The notes under the pieces: generated by a model
What the model was told of the DNA's origin: nothing
Database searches by the model: none
The model's input: only the letters and a program-made list of their open reading frames with translations
Shown: piece after piece, positions 44,550 to 53,391 of the stretch
How positions within the stretch are numbered: position 1 is the first letter of the stretch
How the letters are laid out: each line of letters begins with the position of its first letter
Made by a program: the position numbers and the translations under genes
Source: Fulvimarina pelagi HTCC2506
GTDB lineage: Bacteria > Pseudomonadota > Alphaproteobacteria > Rhizobiales > Rhizobiaceae
Length of the DNA stretch: 64,000 nt
Assembly: GCF_000153705.1 (NCBI RefSeq)
Contig: NZ_DS022272.1
Span: 281,498-345,497 of the forward strand
Direction: 5' to 3'

Positions 44550-45077
44550 TTGATACCCCGTGCAGTCGTCCTGATCGCCATTCTTGGTATGCTGTCCTTC
44601 ACCACGTCCTCCGGTAAGGCTCAGGGTTACGATCCTGAATGTGAGCGTGTACTCCTCAGGGTATGTGGCCCGGTCGGGAGCTACTCGATCCGCGACTGTG
44701 CCGAAGACTATGATTTCTGGTCGAACATCCCGGAGTTCTGCGAGGCCGATATTCAAACGATGATCGAGACCGAACGGGAGGTCTACGGTCAGGATCCCGA
44801 TGCCTTACCGGATATGAGTGAGAAGTTTGGTGAAGACAGCTTCCGCGGCTTTTCCTACGGCGGCATTCTGCGCGGAGGGCCGGAGACCGGTGCCAGACGC
44901 CTTGCGAGTCTTTACGACGGGCAGCCGATCGAGATCTTGGAAAACACCGGTGTCTGGATGGACGGGTACGAGTGGTACCGCGTAAGGACAGACGAGAACC
45001 TGATTGGTTTCCATTGGGGCGGAATCTTCTGCCAGTCTGGTGGACTTCGCGATAATGGAATTCTCAGCTATTGTTGA
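44550..45077 (+). CDS. Exported protein with C-terminal SH3-like domain
   Basis: A 175-residue protein starting at TTG 44550, justified by GGAGGA 7-8 bases upstream. The signal peptide is AVVLIAILGMLSFTTSSGKA. The middle (residues 26-90) has four Cys. The C-terminal part, from RRLASLYDGQPIEILENTG to EWYRVRTDENLIGFHWGGIF, has the strand order of bacterial SH3 domains, often found in proteins that bind cell-wall or extracellular ligands. A second SH3-type exported protein is encoded at 47592-47873. Confidence 0.6.
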   Translation: MIPRAVVLIAILGMLSFTTSSGKAQGYDPECERVLLRVCGPVGSYSIRDCAEDYDFWSNIPEFCEADIQTMIETEREVYGQDPDALPDMSEKFGEDSFRGFSYGGILRGGPETGARRLASLYDGQPIEILENTGVWMDGYEWYRVRTDENLIGFHWGGIFCQSGGLRDNGILSYC

Positions 45078-45181
45078 TGTGATCAAAGTATCGAGCATGC
45101 GCTCATTGGGAATATGGAATTCGGAAACTGACATGCTGCAATCGTTTTCCGCGTACCTGTTGTTTCTTTTAGAGTTCTGAT

Positions 45182-46216
45182 GTGACCATTTACCATCAGG
45201 CCGGCATTCAAAACGAAGCAATACTTCGTTTCTGCAGCACGGACTACCGTCCAGACGATGCTGCCGAGGCCTATCGAAGCCTTTACGCCGGCGGAAGCGA
45301 TGTCCGCATCGCTGATCGCGCTTTCTCTGCGAGGTTTGAAGCCCGCACGGTCGGACCGATTGTCATCTTCGATAGATGGCTCAGCGGGGTCTCACACGAG
45401 CGTTCGACGCAGAAGATCCGCACGGATGGTTTCGAGCATTTCGTTCTTCAGGCCAATCTGGGTGGAGAGCTCGTCGTCACGACGCCGGATGCGACGAAAA
45501 TCATTCGACCTGGCGAGATCGCATTGCTTGATGCTGCAAGGCCATACGTAAATCGATGCGATGCGGCGCATATCGTAACCATGTCTGTTGCCCGGCATGT
45601 CATCGAGAACGCCATCGGGGATGGTTTAGACCTCCACGGTCGGATACTCGGCTCGGCGACGGCCGCACTACTCCTGGATTTCATGGTTTCGGTGCACCGA
45701 AATGCCAACAAATTATCACTCGATGCGGCGCCAGCTTTGATAGACGCTTTATCCAGTCTGCTTTCAATCGCAGCGTCGCCGAATTCCAGCGCTGCGAGCT
45801 TCTCCGATGTCTCCCCCGACAAACTGGTAGCGGCAAAGAGGATTGTCCGGGCAAATCTTGGGGACCGACGGCTCGATCCCGAAAAGATCGCGATTATGGC
45901 CGGCGTTTCACGGTCCAAACTCTACCAGTTGTTCAAGCCCTCTGGCGGTGTCGACGCCTATTTGCAGGCGCAGCGGGTACGCCGGCTCAAACACCTGCTG
46001 TCAAGGCCGCGAGAAACGCGTGGTATCGCGGAATTGGTCTATCTCTGTGGTTTTGCAAGCGAGAGCCATGCCAGCCGCATGTTCAAGACTATGTTCGGAA
46101 TGCCGCCAGGCGAGTACCGGAAGACTCAGCGTTTCGACGGTTCCGTGACCATACCCAGGGACAGACTGTCGGACGATCCCATCTACACGTGGATCAGCGC
46201 ATTGAACTTTGGTTGA
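45182..46216 (+). CDS. AraC-family regulator
   Basis: A 344-residue regulator starting at GTG 45182. The N-terminal half is an AraC-binding-like sensing domain (residues 20-170). The C-terminal pair of helix-turn-helix motifs reads LDPEKIAIMAGVSRSKLYQL and IAELVYLCGFASESHASRMF, then FGMPPGEYRK, the AraC/XylS signature. Its 3' end overlaps the MFS transporter start by 8 bases, so the regulator and transporter are translated together and the transporter substrate may be the inducer. Confidence 0.85.
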   Translation: MTIYHQAGIQNEAILRFCSTDYRPDDAAEAYRSLYAGGSDVRIADRAFSARFEARTVGPIVIFDRWLSGVSHERSTQKIRTDGFEHFVLQANLGGELVVTTPDATKIIRPGEIALLDAARPYVNRCDAAHIVTMSVARHVIENAIGDGLDLHGRILGSATAALLLDFMVSVHRNANKLSLDAAPALIDALSSLLSIAASPNSSAASFSDVSPDKLVAAKRIVRANLGDRRLDPEKIAIMAGVSRSKLYQLFKPSGGVDAYLQAQRVRRLKHLLSRPRETRGIAELVYLCGFASESHASRMFKTMFGMPPGEYRKTQRFDGSVTIPRDRLSDDPIYTWISALNFG

Positions 46217-47516
46217 CCCGGTGTCTCGGATTGAGACTGTTTCGGGGTCCGCTCGCGAAAGATGGGCGCTCGTAATCGTCCTTTGTCTGGTACATCTGGT
46301 ATCTTCGATAGACCGGCACGTCCTGACGCTCGTTCTCGAACCCGTCGGCAAGGATCTGAGACTGGCCGATACCCAACTCGGGTTCGTTCAAGGGACGGCC
46401 TATGTCGCCCTTTATGCCATAGCGATTCTTCCGTTTGGAATACTGCTCGATCGGATCAATCGGAAGCTCATTCTTCTCCTTTGTCTGATCTTGTGGTCGG
46501 TTGGAACTGCGGTTTGTGCCCTTGCCCAATCATTCGAAGCATTGGTTGCGGGGCGCATGCTGATCGGCCTCGGACAGGCCTCGGTGGTTCCTGCAGCGAT
46601 GAGCATGATCGCGGGTGCCTTTGCAGATCGTCCGTTCGGACGACCGGTCGCCGCATTTACTGCCTCGGCAACGCTTGGGCGCGGGATCGCTCTCTTCGGA
46701 GGCGGGGGACTCCTGATATGGCTTGCTGGCTCTGAGACGTTTCAAGCGCTGGACGAACTGGAACCTTGGCGGCGCCTGCTTCTGCTTTCGCTAATCGCCA
46801 ATGCAATTGTCCTAGTCGCCGTCGTCGCGTTTGGTTTGTCTGATTTGCCGCGAATGGAGCGCGTCCGTGAACTCGCTATCAGCCAAGTCCTGCTCGCCAA
46901 TTGGCCCCGGTACGTCACCTATCTCGGGTGTGCGGTCGCGACGGTGATGTCGATCCAGGTTATAGCCGCCTGGACACCGACCGTCTTCGTAAGAACATTT
47001 GCAATTGCTCCGGCGGAGAGCGGTCTCCTCGTGGGTGGACTGGTGCTGGCGCTCGGAGCGGTTGGAAACCTCTCTGGCGGGGTCGCGCTCGACAGCTTTT
47101 CGAGAAACGGCAAGCGGGCTGCAACGCCGATCGTTATGATCATTGCGCTCAGTGGAGCAATGATCATGGCCCTCATGCTTTGCCTGGCCGATCACATCGT
47201 CATCGCGGCTTTCGCTTTCGGGGGAGCAACGCTCTGTCTGGGCGCGGCGACGCCTCTTGCTATCGAGGCGATCCAGCGTCTGACGCCTGCAAAGTTTCGT
47301 GCCCGCGTAACGGCAGGTTTCGTTCTTGTCGTCACATTGCTTTCGCTCGGCATAGGACCGGTCTGGGTGGGCTGGTTGAGCGAGAACGCCTATCCGGGCC
47401 CCCACAGCCTCAATCATGCGATGCTGACGGTCCTGACTATCGCTGGCATGTTGGGTCTGACGAGCGCCGTCACCGCTTCACTTCTGGGCGATGTCGCGGA
47501 GCGCAGACCCGCTTAA
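46209..47516 (+). CDS. Major facilitator superfamily transporter
   Basis: A 435-residue inner-membrane protein with 12 predicted segments. The MFS signature between helices 2 and 3 (GILLDRINRKLILLLCLILW) and SIDRHVLTLVLEPVGKDLRL at helix 1 resemble the ACS/sugar-phosphate or organic-anion branch; helix 5 has GRGIALFGGGGLL. The substrate is unknown. The start is TTG 46209 within the AraC gene end; GTG 46221 is an alternative. Confidence 0.8.
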   Translation: MVDPVSRIETVSGSARERWALVIVLCLVHLVSSIDRHVLTLVLEPVGKDLRLADTQLGFVQGTAYVALYAIAILPFGILLDRINRKLILLLCLILWSVGTAVCALAQSFEALVAGRMLIGLGQASVVPAAMSMIAGAFADRPFGRPVAAFTASATLGRGIALFGGGGLLIWLAGSETFQALDELEPWRRLLLLSLIANAIVLVAVVAFGLSDLPRMERVRELAISQVLLANWPRYVTYLGCAVATVMSIQVIAAWTPTVFVRTFAIAPAESGLLVGGLVLALGAVGNLSGGVALDSFSRNGKRAATPIVMIIALSGAMIMALMLCLADHIVIAAFAFGGATLCLGAATPLAIEAIQRLTPAKFRARVTAGFVLVVTLLSLGIGPVWVGWLSENAYPGPHSLNHAMLTVLTIAGMLGLTSAVTASLLGDVAERRPA

Positions 47517-47591
47517 AGCCTGGCTACGCCCTCCGGACCATTTATGTGCGACGGGCGGCGTCGTTCCCCGCTGCCCGATCCAGGTTCGACG

Positions 47592-47873
47592 CTACTGGCA
47601 GATGTAACCCGAACAAACCCATCCCGTCGGCTCGCCATCGGCCTCGACGATATACCATGTGCCGTTATCGTTCGCGTCGATGATGTCGCCATATGTTCCG
47701 GGCCCAAGCCGGGTCAGTTCATAGTAATTGGAACCGGGGCCTTCACGCACCGACAGGTAGTTGTCGCCGTGTGGGTCGAGGCCACAAACTTCGGCAGCGC
47801 CTGCTGACGAGATGCAGGCACCGACGGTAAGCGCGGCTAGGGTCATGGTGGAGATCTTGAGGCAGCGGAACAT
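47592..47873 (-). CDS. Small exported SH3-domain protein
   Basis: A 93-residue protein from ATG 47873. After a signal peptide (TMTLAALTVGACISSAGAA) the whole mature part is a single bacterial SH3-like domain: NYLSVREGPGSNYYELTRLG, then GTWYIVEADGEPTGWVCSGY, with three Cys. The S-V-R-E-G-P-G-S-N sequence is the classic SH3_3 opening. The family usually acts in the cell envelope. It is convergent with the MFS gene. Confidence 0.7.
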   Translation of the reverse strand: MFRCLKISTMTLAALTVGACISSAGAAEVCGLDPHGDNYLSVREGPGSNYYELTRLGPGTYGDIIDANDNGTWYIVEADGEPTGWVCSGYICQ

Positions 47874-48023
47874 CGAACATGCTTCCTTCGTATCAGCCCG
47901 CACCGAACGGGCTGCTTCTGCCTGGATGGGGCCGATCGGGAAATCCGGCCATGCTTCAGGGTCCGAAATGCAAGCTCTGACGTTCAAGCAGAAACATCCT
48001 TGTGGATATTGAAGCGCACGTTC

Positions 48024-48374
48024 TTACGTAAGCCTGTTGCAGGAAAAGCTATCCCCTGTCTGATGACTGTACCAACCCATCTGCGACGCTGAGATATTCG
48101 AAAGAGTGATCAATTCCCCGTCTCCGAAAAACAGCGTATAGGAGCCGTCGGTGCCCTCTTGGACCTCGGTGACTTCGAACGTTTGAGAGCCGTTGTCGTA
48201 GCTGCTGGCGGTGAAGGAAAAGGTCTCGACCTCGCAGTCCCAGCGGCCCTCATACGGGTAGCCGTAGGTCCCGCCTTCCGAAAAATTATCTTCGCCTGTT
48301 CCGGAACATCCCGCCAGAGAGATAAGAGTCCCCGCGATAGTCAGAAGAACAGCGGTTTTACGGCGACAGATCAT
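48024..48374 (-). CDS. Small lipoprotein, unknown
   Basis: A 116-residue protein from ATG 48374 with a lipoprotein signal peptide (VLLTIAGTLISLAGC, lipobox LAGC), so it is probably membrane-anchored in the periplasm. The mature part of about 95 residues is polar and beta-rich with two more Cys (WDCEVETFSF and DSFSCNRLT). No family is recognised. Confidence 0.6.
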   Translation of the reverse strand: MICRRKTAVLLTIAGTLISLAGCSGTGEDNFSEGGTYGYPYEGRWDCEVETFSFTASSYDNGSQTFEVTEVQEGTDGSYTLFFGDGELITLSNISASQMGWYSHQTGDSFSCNRLT

Positions 48375-48577
48375 GAGATGTCTTTCAAGATGGTTTGGAG
48401 CTAGGCGCTCTGGCATCTTCAGTGATCGAGCGAGCGCGCGGCAATGCCCGACCGTCCAAACTCGCCGAACGAGAGGTCGACACGCTGAGATTCCAGATCG
48501 CATTCTGTTAGTGCGGGAAAGCGGACCGCCTTCCTCGCAATAGAAAGGATAGTGCGCGTCCCTTCCGGCCGAACAGT

Positions 48578-49435
48578 TCAAAGGCGAAGGGTCAACATGT
48601 GCGGGACCGTCATGCCCCCGAAGATTGCAGCCAGAATGGGCATGGGAAGTCCGCCATAAGCGACCAGCAAGCACCCGGCGATGGCGATTGCCAAGGCGGC
48701 GATGCTTGGCCAACCTGCCGCATGTCGCACTGCCCGCAGGCCGAAATTACGGACTTGCTCAATCTGCGCGGGACCGGCGTGAAAAAGCAGGAACAGCAGG
48801 CCGACCGCCAGGACAGGGTCGAGTAGCAGAGGTGCTCCGATCGCTGTCAAGGCAAGGTTGCGCGCCCTTGGTTCCTTCCAGACCGTGTGGAGAGCGAGCA
48901 AGCATCCAAGAGCTCCGGCTGCCGCGATAATGGACATGACCGGATTGGGCACCGTTGTGCCTATCAAACTCGCAAAGACGTCCGCCGTCGCACTCCGGCG
49001 AAACAACGCGCTTCCCCCCACTAGCAAAAGTGCGATACCGACGCCCGTTACTAACGTATGATCTCGCCGGTCGCTGGCGAAATGCCAGGCGGACAGAGCA
49101 AGGAAGAGGATAAGCCCGGCGACCGGTTCGGCGAAGATGAACGCCGCCGCCGCCATGCCCGTCACTACGTACGCAACGATCTCGAGCGGCGCGAAGGCGC
49201 TCAGCGACGCACGCTGCTCATTGCTTGCGCCGTGGGGCAGCCCGCATGCGAAGTAGAGTGCTGCGACCATCGCTGCCGCAGTCGGTCCCGCCAATTGCGC
49301 CAGGACAGCGAGCAGGACGACGACCCACCCCAGCAGGTGGATCGTCTTCGTCGTGCCGAAGCTCAAGGCGCGATTGAGGGATGCCCCATTTCGTTCGCCG
49401 TCAGCGGTCACCATCACCATAACCGGCGCCACCAT
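48578..49435 (-). CDS. blh: Brp/Blh-family beta-carotene 15,15'-dioxygenase
   Basis: A roughly 285-residue membrane enzyme that cleaves beta-carotene into two retinal molecules, the rhodopsin chromophore. The four His-containing membrane motifs expected for the Fe(II) site are visible: ACGLPHGASNEQ, LSAWHFASD, LLFHAGPAQIEQ and GMTVPHMLTLR. About eight hydrophobic segments are present. The gene overlaps the end of the rhodopsin gene by 35, 20 or 14 bases depending on which ATG (49435, 49420, 49414) is used; none has a clear ribosome-binding site, which suggests translational coupling. Confidence 0.85.
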   Translation of the reverse strand: MVAPVMVMVTADGERNGASLNRALSFGTTKTIHLLGWVVVLLAVLAQLAGPTAAAMVAALYFACGLPHGASNEQRASLSAFAPLEIVAYVVTGMAAAAFIFAEPVAGLILFLALSAWHFASDRRDHTLVTGVGIALLLVGGSALFRRSATADVFASLIGTTVPNPVMSIIAAAGALGCLLALHTVWKEPRARNLALTAIGAPLLLDPVLAVGLLFLLFHAGPAQIEQVRNFGLRAVRHAAGWPSIAALAIAIAGCLLVAYGGLPMPILAAIFGGMTVPHMLTLRL

Positions 49436-50291
49436 TCTTGGACATCGACAAGTCGACTGGCGTTCGCGACAGAGCTTCGATGGCGGGTTTATAGCCTTCC
49501 AACGCACTTCTCCGAAGAACGTAACGCGAGAGAATGATGCCATAGACAAGCTTCGAGAAGACGTCGGCAATGGAATAGAGAAGTTGACGGATGACCACGA
49601 TGTCCCCCGTGTGACCCAGCTGTGGGAGAGCGTAGGCGATTGGGTAAAGCCCCCAGAACGCGAGAAAGAACCACCAAATATTTTTTGGCCACGCCGCGAG
49701 TTCGGCCGGCCCCATGGCGATCGCTCGGCTGATGACGCCGCGCACCTCGATAATGAGCCAAACGAAGAAGATGGTGGAGATGACTCCCCAGACGTTCAAA
49801 CGCAAATAGTTGCCTGTTTCACCGAACTGGCCGACCAGCCCCGTCCAGATCATCAGAAGTGCTGGAATGCACATCCGGGCAGCTCTGACGTGCAACTCGG
49901 GACGAAGGAGCCCGAATGCCAACGGCAGTTGGGTCAGAAGGATAGGGACAGTAATGGTCCAGTTGCCGTAACGATAAGCGTTGGTGAAAGTCGAGTTTTC
50001 AGCCAGAGGCTGGTACATTCCTTCGACGAACTCGTAGCTTTGCTCCCAAGCGTTGAACTCGCGCAGCAACGAAAGACCGGCCGAGACCATAACGATCGCG
50101 GACATGATCGGAACGATCCGATAGCGCGGCGCCAGCTGAAGCGAAGTCATCAGGAAATACAGCACGAAGGCGAAATGCGCACCGTAGCTCACCATAAGGA
50201 TGAGCGAACCCATCGTGTACTGACCGACCGTGAGGGAAACGAGGTTTTCAATGTTGCCCAACTGGTCAGCGAATAACTCGGTATCTTGCAT
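49401..50291 (-). CDS. Microbial rhodopsin with NTQ motif, probable inward chloride pump
   Basis: A 296-residue seven-helix protein. Helix C reads RYGNWTITVPILLTQL: the positions that are Asp, Thr and Glu in proteorhodopsin are Asn110, Thr114 and Gln121 here, the NTQ motif of bacterial chloride pumps. Helix G has IADVFSKLVYGIIL with Lys247 for the retinal Schiff base and Asp243 four residues earlier. The spectral-tuning position in helix C is Leu, as in green-absorbing proteorhodopsins. The start is ATG 50291; a TTG 12 bases upstream is possible. The coupled blh gene supplies retinal. An NTQ chloride pump is known from the alphaproteobacterium Fulvimarina pelagi, to my recollection, which fits the setting. 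Confidence 0.9.
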   Translation of the reverse strand: MQDTELFADQLGNIENLVSLTVGQYTMGSLILMVSYGAHFAFVLYFLMTSLQLAPRYRIVPIMSAIVMVSAGLSLLREFNAWEQSYEFVEGMYQPLAENSTFTNAYRYGNWTITVPILLTQLPLAFGLLRPELHVRAARMCIPALLMIWTGLVGQFGETGNYLRLNVWGVISTIFFVWLIIEVRGVISRAIAMGPAELAAWPKNIWWFFLAFWGLYPIAYALPQLGHTGDIVVIRQLLYSIADVFSKLVYGIILSRYVLRRSALEGYKPAIEALSRTPVDLSMSKNGGAGYGDGDR

Positions 50292-50303
50292 GACGGACCC
50301 CAA

Positions 50304-50647
50304 CTAGAAACGAAGATATTGATCCACGTGAACAGCAGGATCGTCTCGATCCGTCATCGGCTTTCGCGTGCGGGGATCAAAGCCATTCTGGTTCAGTTGG
50401 TTCCCGCACAGCTTGCGACTAGAAGGCGTTCGGCGAACATGTCGCATGCACGAGACAACAACTGGGCACGCGTTCGATGTTCAATCATGTCGCGCTTACT
50501 TCCAATCCGGCATCGTGAATTTCCGCCCCGATCCTCCGGGGAATGCCAGTCCCGAATTGAGCCCCACGCCGGAACCCCGGAGCGGCAAACCAATGCGATG
50601 ACAGTGCGGAGGTCCGACATGCGACAGAGCGGTCGCACCTATGCGGA
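50304..50647. other. Intergenic stretch upstream of the rhodopsin gene
   Basis: About 340 bases with no gene. It should hold the rhodopsin promoter; a GATCGAGACGATC near-palindrome lies about 60 bases upstream of the start at 50346-50358, but no clear -35/-10 pair was identified. Confidence 0.35.
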
Positions 50648-51991
50648 TCAGACAGCTGGAAGATGCTTCTTCAGGAGGCCCCTGGCGTCGACGCGGGCGC
50701 GGAGACGTAGGCAAAGGAGATAAATCCCGCCGAACTTGCGCTGAAGGAACAGGGTGTCGACGGGCGGCACCAGATAGACTTGGCGATCCTCGGCGAGTTT
50801 CATGCCTTCTTCGCGCATCGTCCGAAAGATCTCTTCCTCGCCGAAATCGAAGCGGTCGCCGTGCTGAAGTAGGCCGGCGGCGAGCTCGAAAAGATCGAGG
50901 ATCTGGACGCGTTTGCGGGCGGGGACACGATCGTCGAGAAGGCCGAGCTCGCGCAAAGCGCGATCGGCAGCCTCCCGGTCCTCCATAAGGGCAGCCTGAA
51001 GGAGCGACCTGCAGTCTTCGGCGAGCTTCTCCGGGAAGCTGCGCGTCGCCCCGAAATCGAGGAGGACGATCCGCTCCGTCCCCGGGGTTACACCCCGCTC
51101 AATGCGAAAATTCGCCAGGTTGGGATCCGTCTGCATCGTCCGAAAAGCGAAAAGCTCGTTAAGGGCGAGTTCGATGAGGTTGGCGGCGGTCCGGTCGCGG
51201 GTTTCCGGATCAGCAGTGAACAGCGTCTCGAGCGGGGCGCTGTCGACGTGGCTCATCGCTAGGACTTCTCGGGTCGAGAAGTCGTCGTGCACCTCGGGAA
51301 TGAGAAAGCGTGGATCGTCCTTGAGGAGCTTCCGGAACCGGTTCAGGCACCGGGCCTCGTGTTCGTAATCGGCCTCCTCGTGGAGCTGACGCTTGGCTTC
51401 TGCGAGAAGCGGCGAGACATCGAGCTGCCGAGGGATCAACCCCGTCATCCTCAGGAGCGTCGCGACATTGTCGACATCGCTGTCGATCGAGCGGACAATG
51501 CCTGGATACTGGACCTTTACCGCGAGATCGCGACCGTCATGGGTGAGGGCGCGGTGAACCTGTCCGATCGAGGCGGCCGCGATCGGCCGGTCCTGAAAGA
51601 ACTCGAACCGGTGGCGCCAGTCCCGGCCCCAATTGCGCGTGAGCACCGTCTCCAATTGTTGTTTCGGCATCGGGTCAGCGTCGGAGCGCAGGCGACCCAT
51701 GATTTCGGCGAGTTCGGGCGGAAGGATATCGCCGGCATCCATCGAGACCAGTTGGCCAAGTTTCATCGCCGCGCCGCGCAGTTCCGAGAGCTGGTCGGTA
51801 ACCCGCCGAACATTACTGGGCGTCAAGAGAAGTTCGGACAGCCGCGGGCGCTGGCCGGCCGCGAGCCGGCCGGCACCTTCCAGAAAGACGTTGCCCGCAA
51901 GGCCGCTTGCCAGACCTCCGAACCGCGTTAGCCGGGAAAATCGGCTGCTCGGTACAGGGCGGTCTCGCAATGATCGATCTTTCGGCGGCAT
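50648..51991 (-). CDS. ABC1/Coq8-type atypical kinase
   Basis: A roughly 447-residue protein of the UbiB/Coq8/ADCK family, which supports quinone synthesis or lipid homeostasis by ATP-dependent activity. Family hallmarks are GAAMKLGQLVSMDAGDILPP (the KxGQ segment), the Ala-rich nucleotide loop AAASIGQVH, AVKVQYPG with the invariant Lys, FRTMQTDPNLANFRI, and VLLDFGATRSF. The AAAS loop and QTDPNxxNF form resemble Coq8/ADCK3 more than E. coli UbiB. ATG 51991 (MPPKDRSLRDRPVPS) fits family length; the frame extends to 52093. No C-terminal membrane helices are seen. Confidence 0.8.
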   Translation of the reverse strand: MPPKDRSLRDRPVPSSRFSRLTRFGGLASGLAGNVFLEGAGRLAAGQRPRLSELLLTPSNVRRVTDQLSELRGAAMKLGQLVSMDAGDILPPELAEIMGRLRSDADPMPKQQLETVLTRNWGRDWRHRFEFFQDRPIAAASIGQVHRALTHDGRDLAVKVQYPGIVRSIDSDVDNVATLLRMTGLIPRQLDVSPLLAEAKRQLHEEADYEHEARCLNRFRKLLKDDPRFLIPEVHDDFSTREVLAMSHVDSAPLETLFTADPETRDRTAANLIELALNELFAFRTMQTDPNLANFRIERGVTPGTERIVLLDFGATRSFPEKLAEDCRSLLQAALMEDREAADRALRELGLLDDRVPARKRVQILDLFELAAGLLQHGDRFDFGEEEIFRTMREEGMKLAEDRQVYLVPPVDTLFLQRKFGGIYLLCLRLRARVDARGLLKKHLPAV

Positions 51992-52194
51992 GGGTCCGTC
52001 TCTTGCCTGCGTTGTTTGTCGTAGATGGCATGCCGCAGTGGCCTTGCCATTGCCGGCGGCGGATCTGCGACGCTTCGCCGTGCCCGCCTTCATCAGACCG
52101 AGCTTGCGGATCTGCCGTTCTGGCCGTTTGACAACGACATGATCGATGCTGCCAAGGGAGGCGGTTGAACGAAAGACAGGGCAATTCCTAGAGC

Positions 52195-53376
52195 ATGATT
52201 TACGACGCCATCATCCTCGGTGCCGGCGGTGCCGGTCTCATGGCGGCAGCGACGGCCGGGCAGGCGGGTGCAAGGGTCCTCGTCGTCGATCATGCAGCTG
52301 AGGCTGGCAAGAAGATACTCATCTCGGGCGGTGGACGCTGCAACTTCACCAACATGAATGTCGAGCCCGGCTGTTTTATTTCCGCAAACCCGCATTTCAT
52401 GAAATCGGCTTTGAAGCGATATACGCAATGGGATTTTGTGGCGCTGGTCGAAGAGCATAATATCGCCTGGCACGAGAAGACGCTTGGCCAACTCTTCTGC
52501 GACGGTTCGGCAAGGCAGATCGTCACGCTGCTGCTCGGCGAATGCCAACGCGGGGGAGTCGAAATTCGCCTTGGAACCGGGATCGGTGCGATCGGCCATG
52601 CGGACGGGCGGTTCACGATCGGCCGCGACAGCGCGCGCAGCTTAGTCATTGCGACTGGGGGTCCCTCGATCCCGAAGCTCGGCGCGACGGGGATCGCCTA
52701 CGAGATCGCCGAGCGGTTCGGCCTGGGTGTGGTCACACCGCGCCCGGCGCTGGTGCCGTTTACCCTCGGTGAAGACGAGCGGCTGTTCAAGGACATCTCC
52801 GGCGTCGCATGCCAGGCCGTCGCCTCTATTCGCGACGTCGGCTTCGCGGAAGCGGTCCTTTTCACCCACAAAGGTCTGTCCGGACCGGCCATTCTGCAGA
52901 TCTCATCCTATTGGAAGCCGGGCGAGGCGATCGCGCTCTGTCTCGATCGCGATGCAGCCGAGCGTTTGAAGGCTGCGAAACGCGCGATGCCGAAGGCGGG
53001 CCTGAAAGCTGCGCTCTCGGAACTCCTTCCGAACCGGCTCGCCGATGCCCTGGCCGGCCGTATCGGCCTTGAGAAGCGTCTCGGCGACTGCGCAGACGCA
53101 GAACTGGAGCATGCTGCCGAAAGCTTGACCGCGCTGACTTTCCGTCCTTCCGGCACCGAAGGCTATGCCAAGGCTGAGGTCACTGCGGGTGGGATCGACA
53201 CTGCGTCGCTCTCGTCGAAAACGATGGAGGCGCGCGCCGTGCCGGGCCTTTTTGCGATCGGTGAAGCGGTCGACGTCACTGGCTGGCTCGGCGGCTATAA
53301 TTTCCAGTGGGCGTGGGCTTCTGGGGTCGCCGCAGGTCGGGCTATCGCTACGAGGGCGAGGGCGGCCGCGAGCTAG
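52195..53376 (+). CDS. BaiN/HI0933-type NAD(P)/FAD-dependent oxidoreductase
   Basis: A 393-residue flavoprotein. It begins with the FAD-binding AIILGAGGAGLMAAATAGQA, followed by the family signature GKKILISGGGRCNFTN. Other conserved parts are GGPSIPKLGATG, LFTHKGLSGPAILQIS and AIGEAVDVTGWLGGYNFQWA at the C-terminus. These are the marks of the HI0933/YhiN/BaiN family; the substrate is unclear in most bacteria. It is divergent from the ABC1 kinase and convergent with the PQQ-linked binding protein, sharing a hairpin at its 3' end. Confidence 0.8.
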   Translation: MIYDAIILGAGGAGLMAAATAGQAGARVLVVDHAAEAGKKILISGGGRCNFTNMNVEPGCFISANPHFMKSALKRYTQWDFVALVEEHNIAWHEKTLGQLFCDGSARQIVTLLLGECQRGGVEIRLGTGIGAIGHADGRFTIGRDSARSLVIATGGPSIPKLGATGIAYEIAERFGLGVVTPRPALVPFTLGEDERLFKDISGVACQAVASIRDVGFAEAVLFTHKGLSGPAILQISSYWKPGEAIALCLDRDAAERLKAAKRAMPKAGLKAALSELLPNRLADALAGRIGLEKRLGDCADAELEHAAESLTALTFRPSGTEGYAKAEVTAGGIDTASLSSKTMEARAVPGLFAIGEAVDVTGWLGGYNFQWAWASGVAAGRAIATRARAAAS

Positions 53377-53385
53377 CGGCCGCCC
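53360..53385. terminator. Perfect 10-bp hairpin spanning a stop codon
   Basis: GGGCGGCCGC and GCGGCCGCCC pair perfectly around the loop GAGCTA. The stop codon of the flavoprotein (TAG 53374-53376) lies at the loop-stem junction, and the convergent gene ends 7 bases beyond. A shared terminator of two convergent genes is likely, although there is no T run. Confidence 0.5.
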
Positions 53386-53391
53386 TGGCGA

